A DNA stretch of 6,467 nt from an uncultured Porphyromonas sp. (GTDB taxonomy: Bacteria; Bacteroidota; Bacteroidia; Bacteroidales; Porphyromonadaceae): NCBI GenBank assembly GCA_945875135.1, contig CAMCJO010000130.1:1-6467 (forward strand), written 5' to 3'. Under the pieces are notes generated by a model. The model had not been told where the DNA came from and did not search any database. It saw nothing but the letters and a program-made list of their open reading frames with translations. A program made the position numbers and the translations under genes. Positions 6,414 through 6,467 of the stretch are shown here, piece after piece (position 1 is the stretch's first letter; the number at the start of each line of letters is the position of its first letter).

Positions 6414-6431
6414 AGCCCTTTGTAGGGGGCT
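6414..6431. repeat. Small hairpin near the right edge
   Basis: AGCCC (6414-6418) pairs with GGGCT (6427-6431) over an 8-nt loop; alternative registers exist because of the five-G run. This is weak on its own and is listed because it continues the dyad-dense pattern of the segment. Confidence 0.25.
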
Positions 6432-6467
6432 GTGTCAATAGTCCATTTGTCGTTTGAGAGAGTGGGG

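Larger units (their letters stand above)
6061..6467. other. Non-coding, hairpin-rich intergenic segment
   Basis: These 407 nt after the operon contain no credible gene. Two long opposing frames (6115-6441 on + and 6090-6395 on -) exist only because a 22-bp repeat array and GC-rich hairpins lack stop codons; neither product resembles a known family. The stretch is packed with dyad symmetries, listed separately: hairpins at 6074-6092, 6106-6149, 6157-6183, 6381-6401 and 6414-6431, plus the tandem array at 6201-6377. The downstream gene and its direction are outside the window. Confidence 0.75.

Noticed and set aside
6115..6441. 108-codon + strand frame across the repeat array
   Set aside because: It exists because the GC-rich hairpins and 22-bp repeats lack stops; the product is low-complexity with no family resemblance, and the repeat length is not a multiple of three.

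Overview
The window looks like chromosomal DNA from a Bacteroidales bacterium, most likely a Porphyromonas of about 50% GC. The basis is protein family content: FimA/Mfa1-type and FimB/Mfa2-type fimbrial lipoproteins, and an OmpA-like gene of the kind found beside them. The A-rich start regions without strong Shine-Dalgarno sequences also fit. The genus is inferred from family resemblance, not from a marker gene.

Positions 1-6060 hold four tightly packed + strand genes that read as one operon for a type V (Bacteroidia) fimbria. They are: (1) the 3' part of an outer-membrane-associated protein with a DUF3868-like N-terminus, an OmpA-like domain and TPR-like C-terminal helices, already running at the left edge; (2) a FimB/Mfa2-like lipoprotein, the probable membrane anchor; (3) a 486-residue FimA/Mfa1-like lipoprotein with an extra C-terminal Ig/BACON-like domain; (4) a 744-residue FimA-like lipoprotein with a C-terminal extension of about 430 residues, the probable accessory or tip subunit. 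Gaps are 8, 48 and 2 nt. By the P. gingivalis model, pilins 3 and 4 would be exported as lipoproteins, cut after an arginine (R56 and R46 are the candidates), and polymerised by donor-strand exchange. Protein 2 would stay lipidated and hold the fibre to the cell, and protein 1 would be an outer-membrane accessory factor.

Positions 6061-6467 contain no credible gene. The segment is unusually rich in dyad symmetry. It has a 7-bp hairpin, a long GC-rich hairpin that may end the operon transcript, and a nested palindrome. These are followed by an array of six 22-25 bp tandem units, each with its own GGGA/TCCC-type dyad, preceded by two degenerate copies, and then by two more small hairpins. It resembles the minisatellite-bearing MITE-like elements known from Porphyromonas and is the least explained part of the window. 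A second point of interest is the modular C-termini of the two pilins, which are lower in GC than their conserved N-terminal domains.
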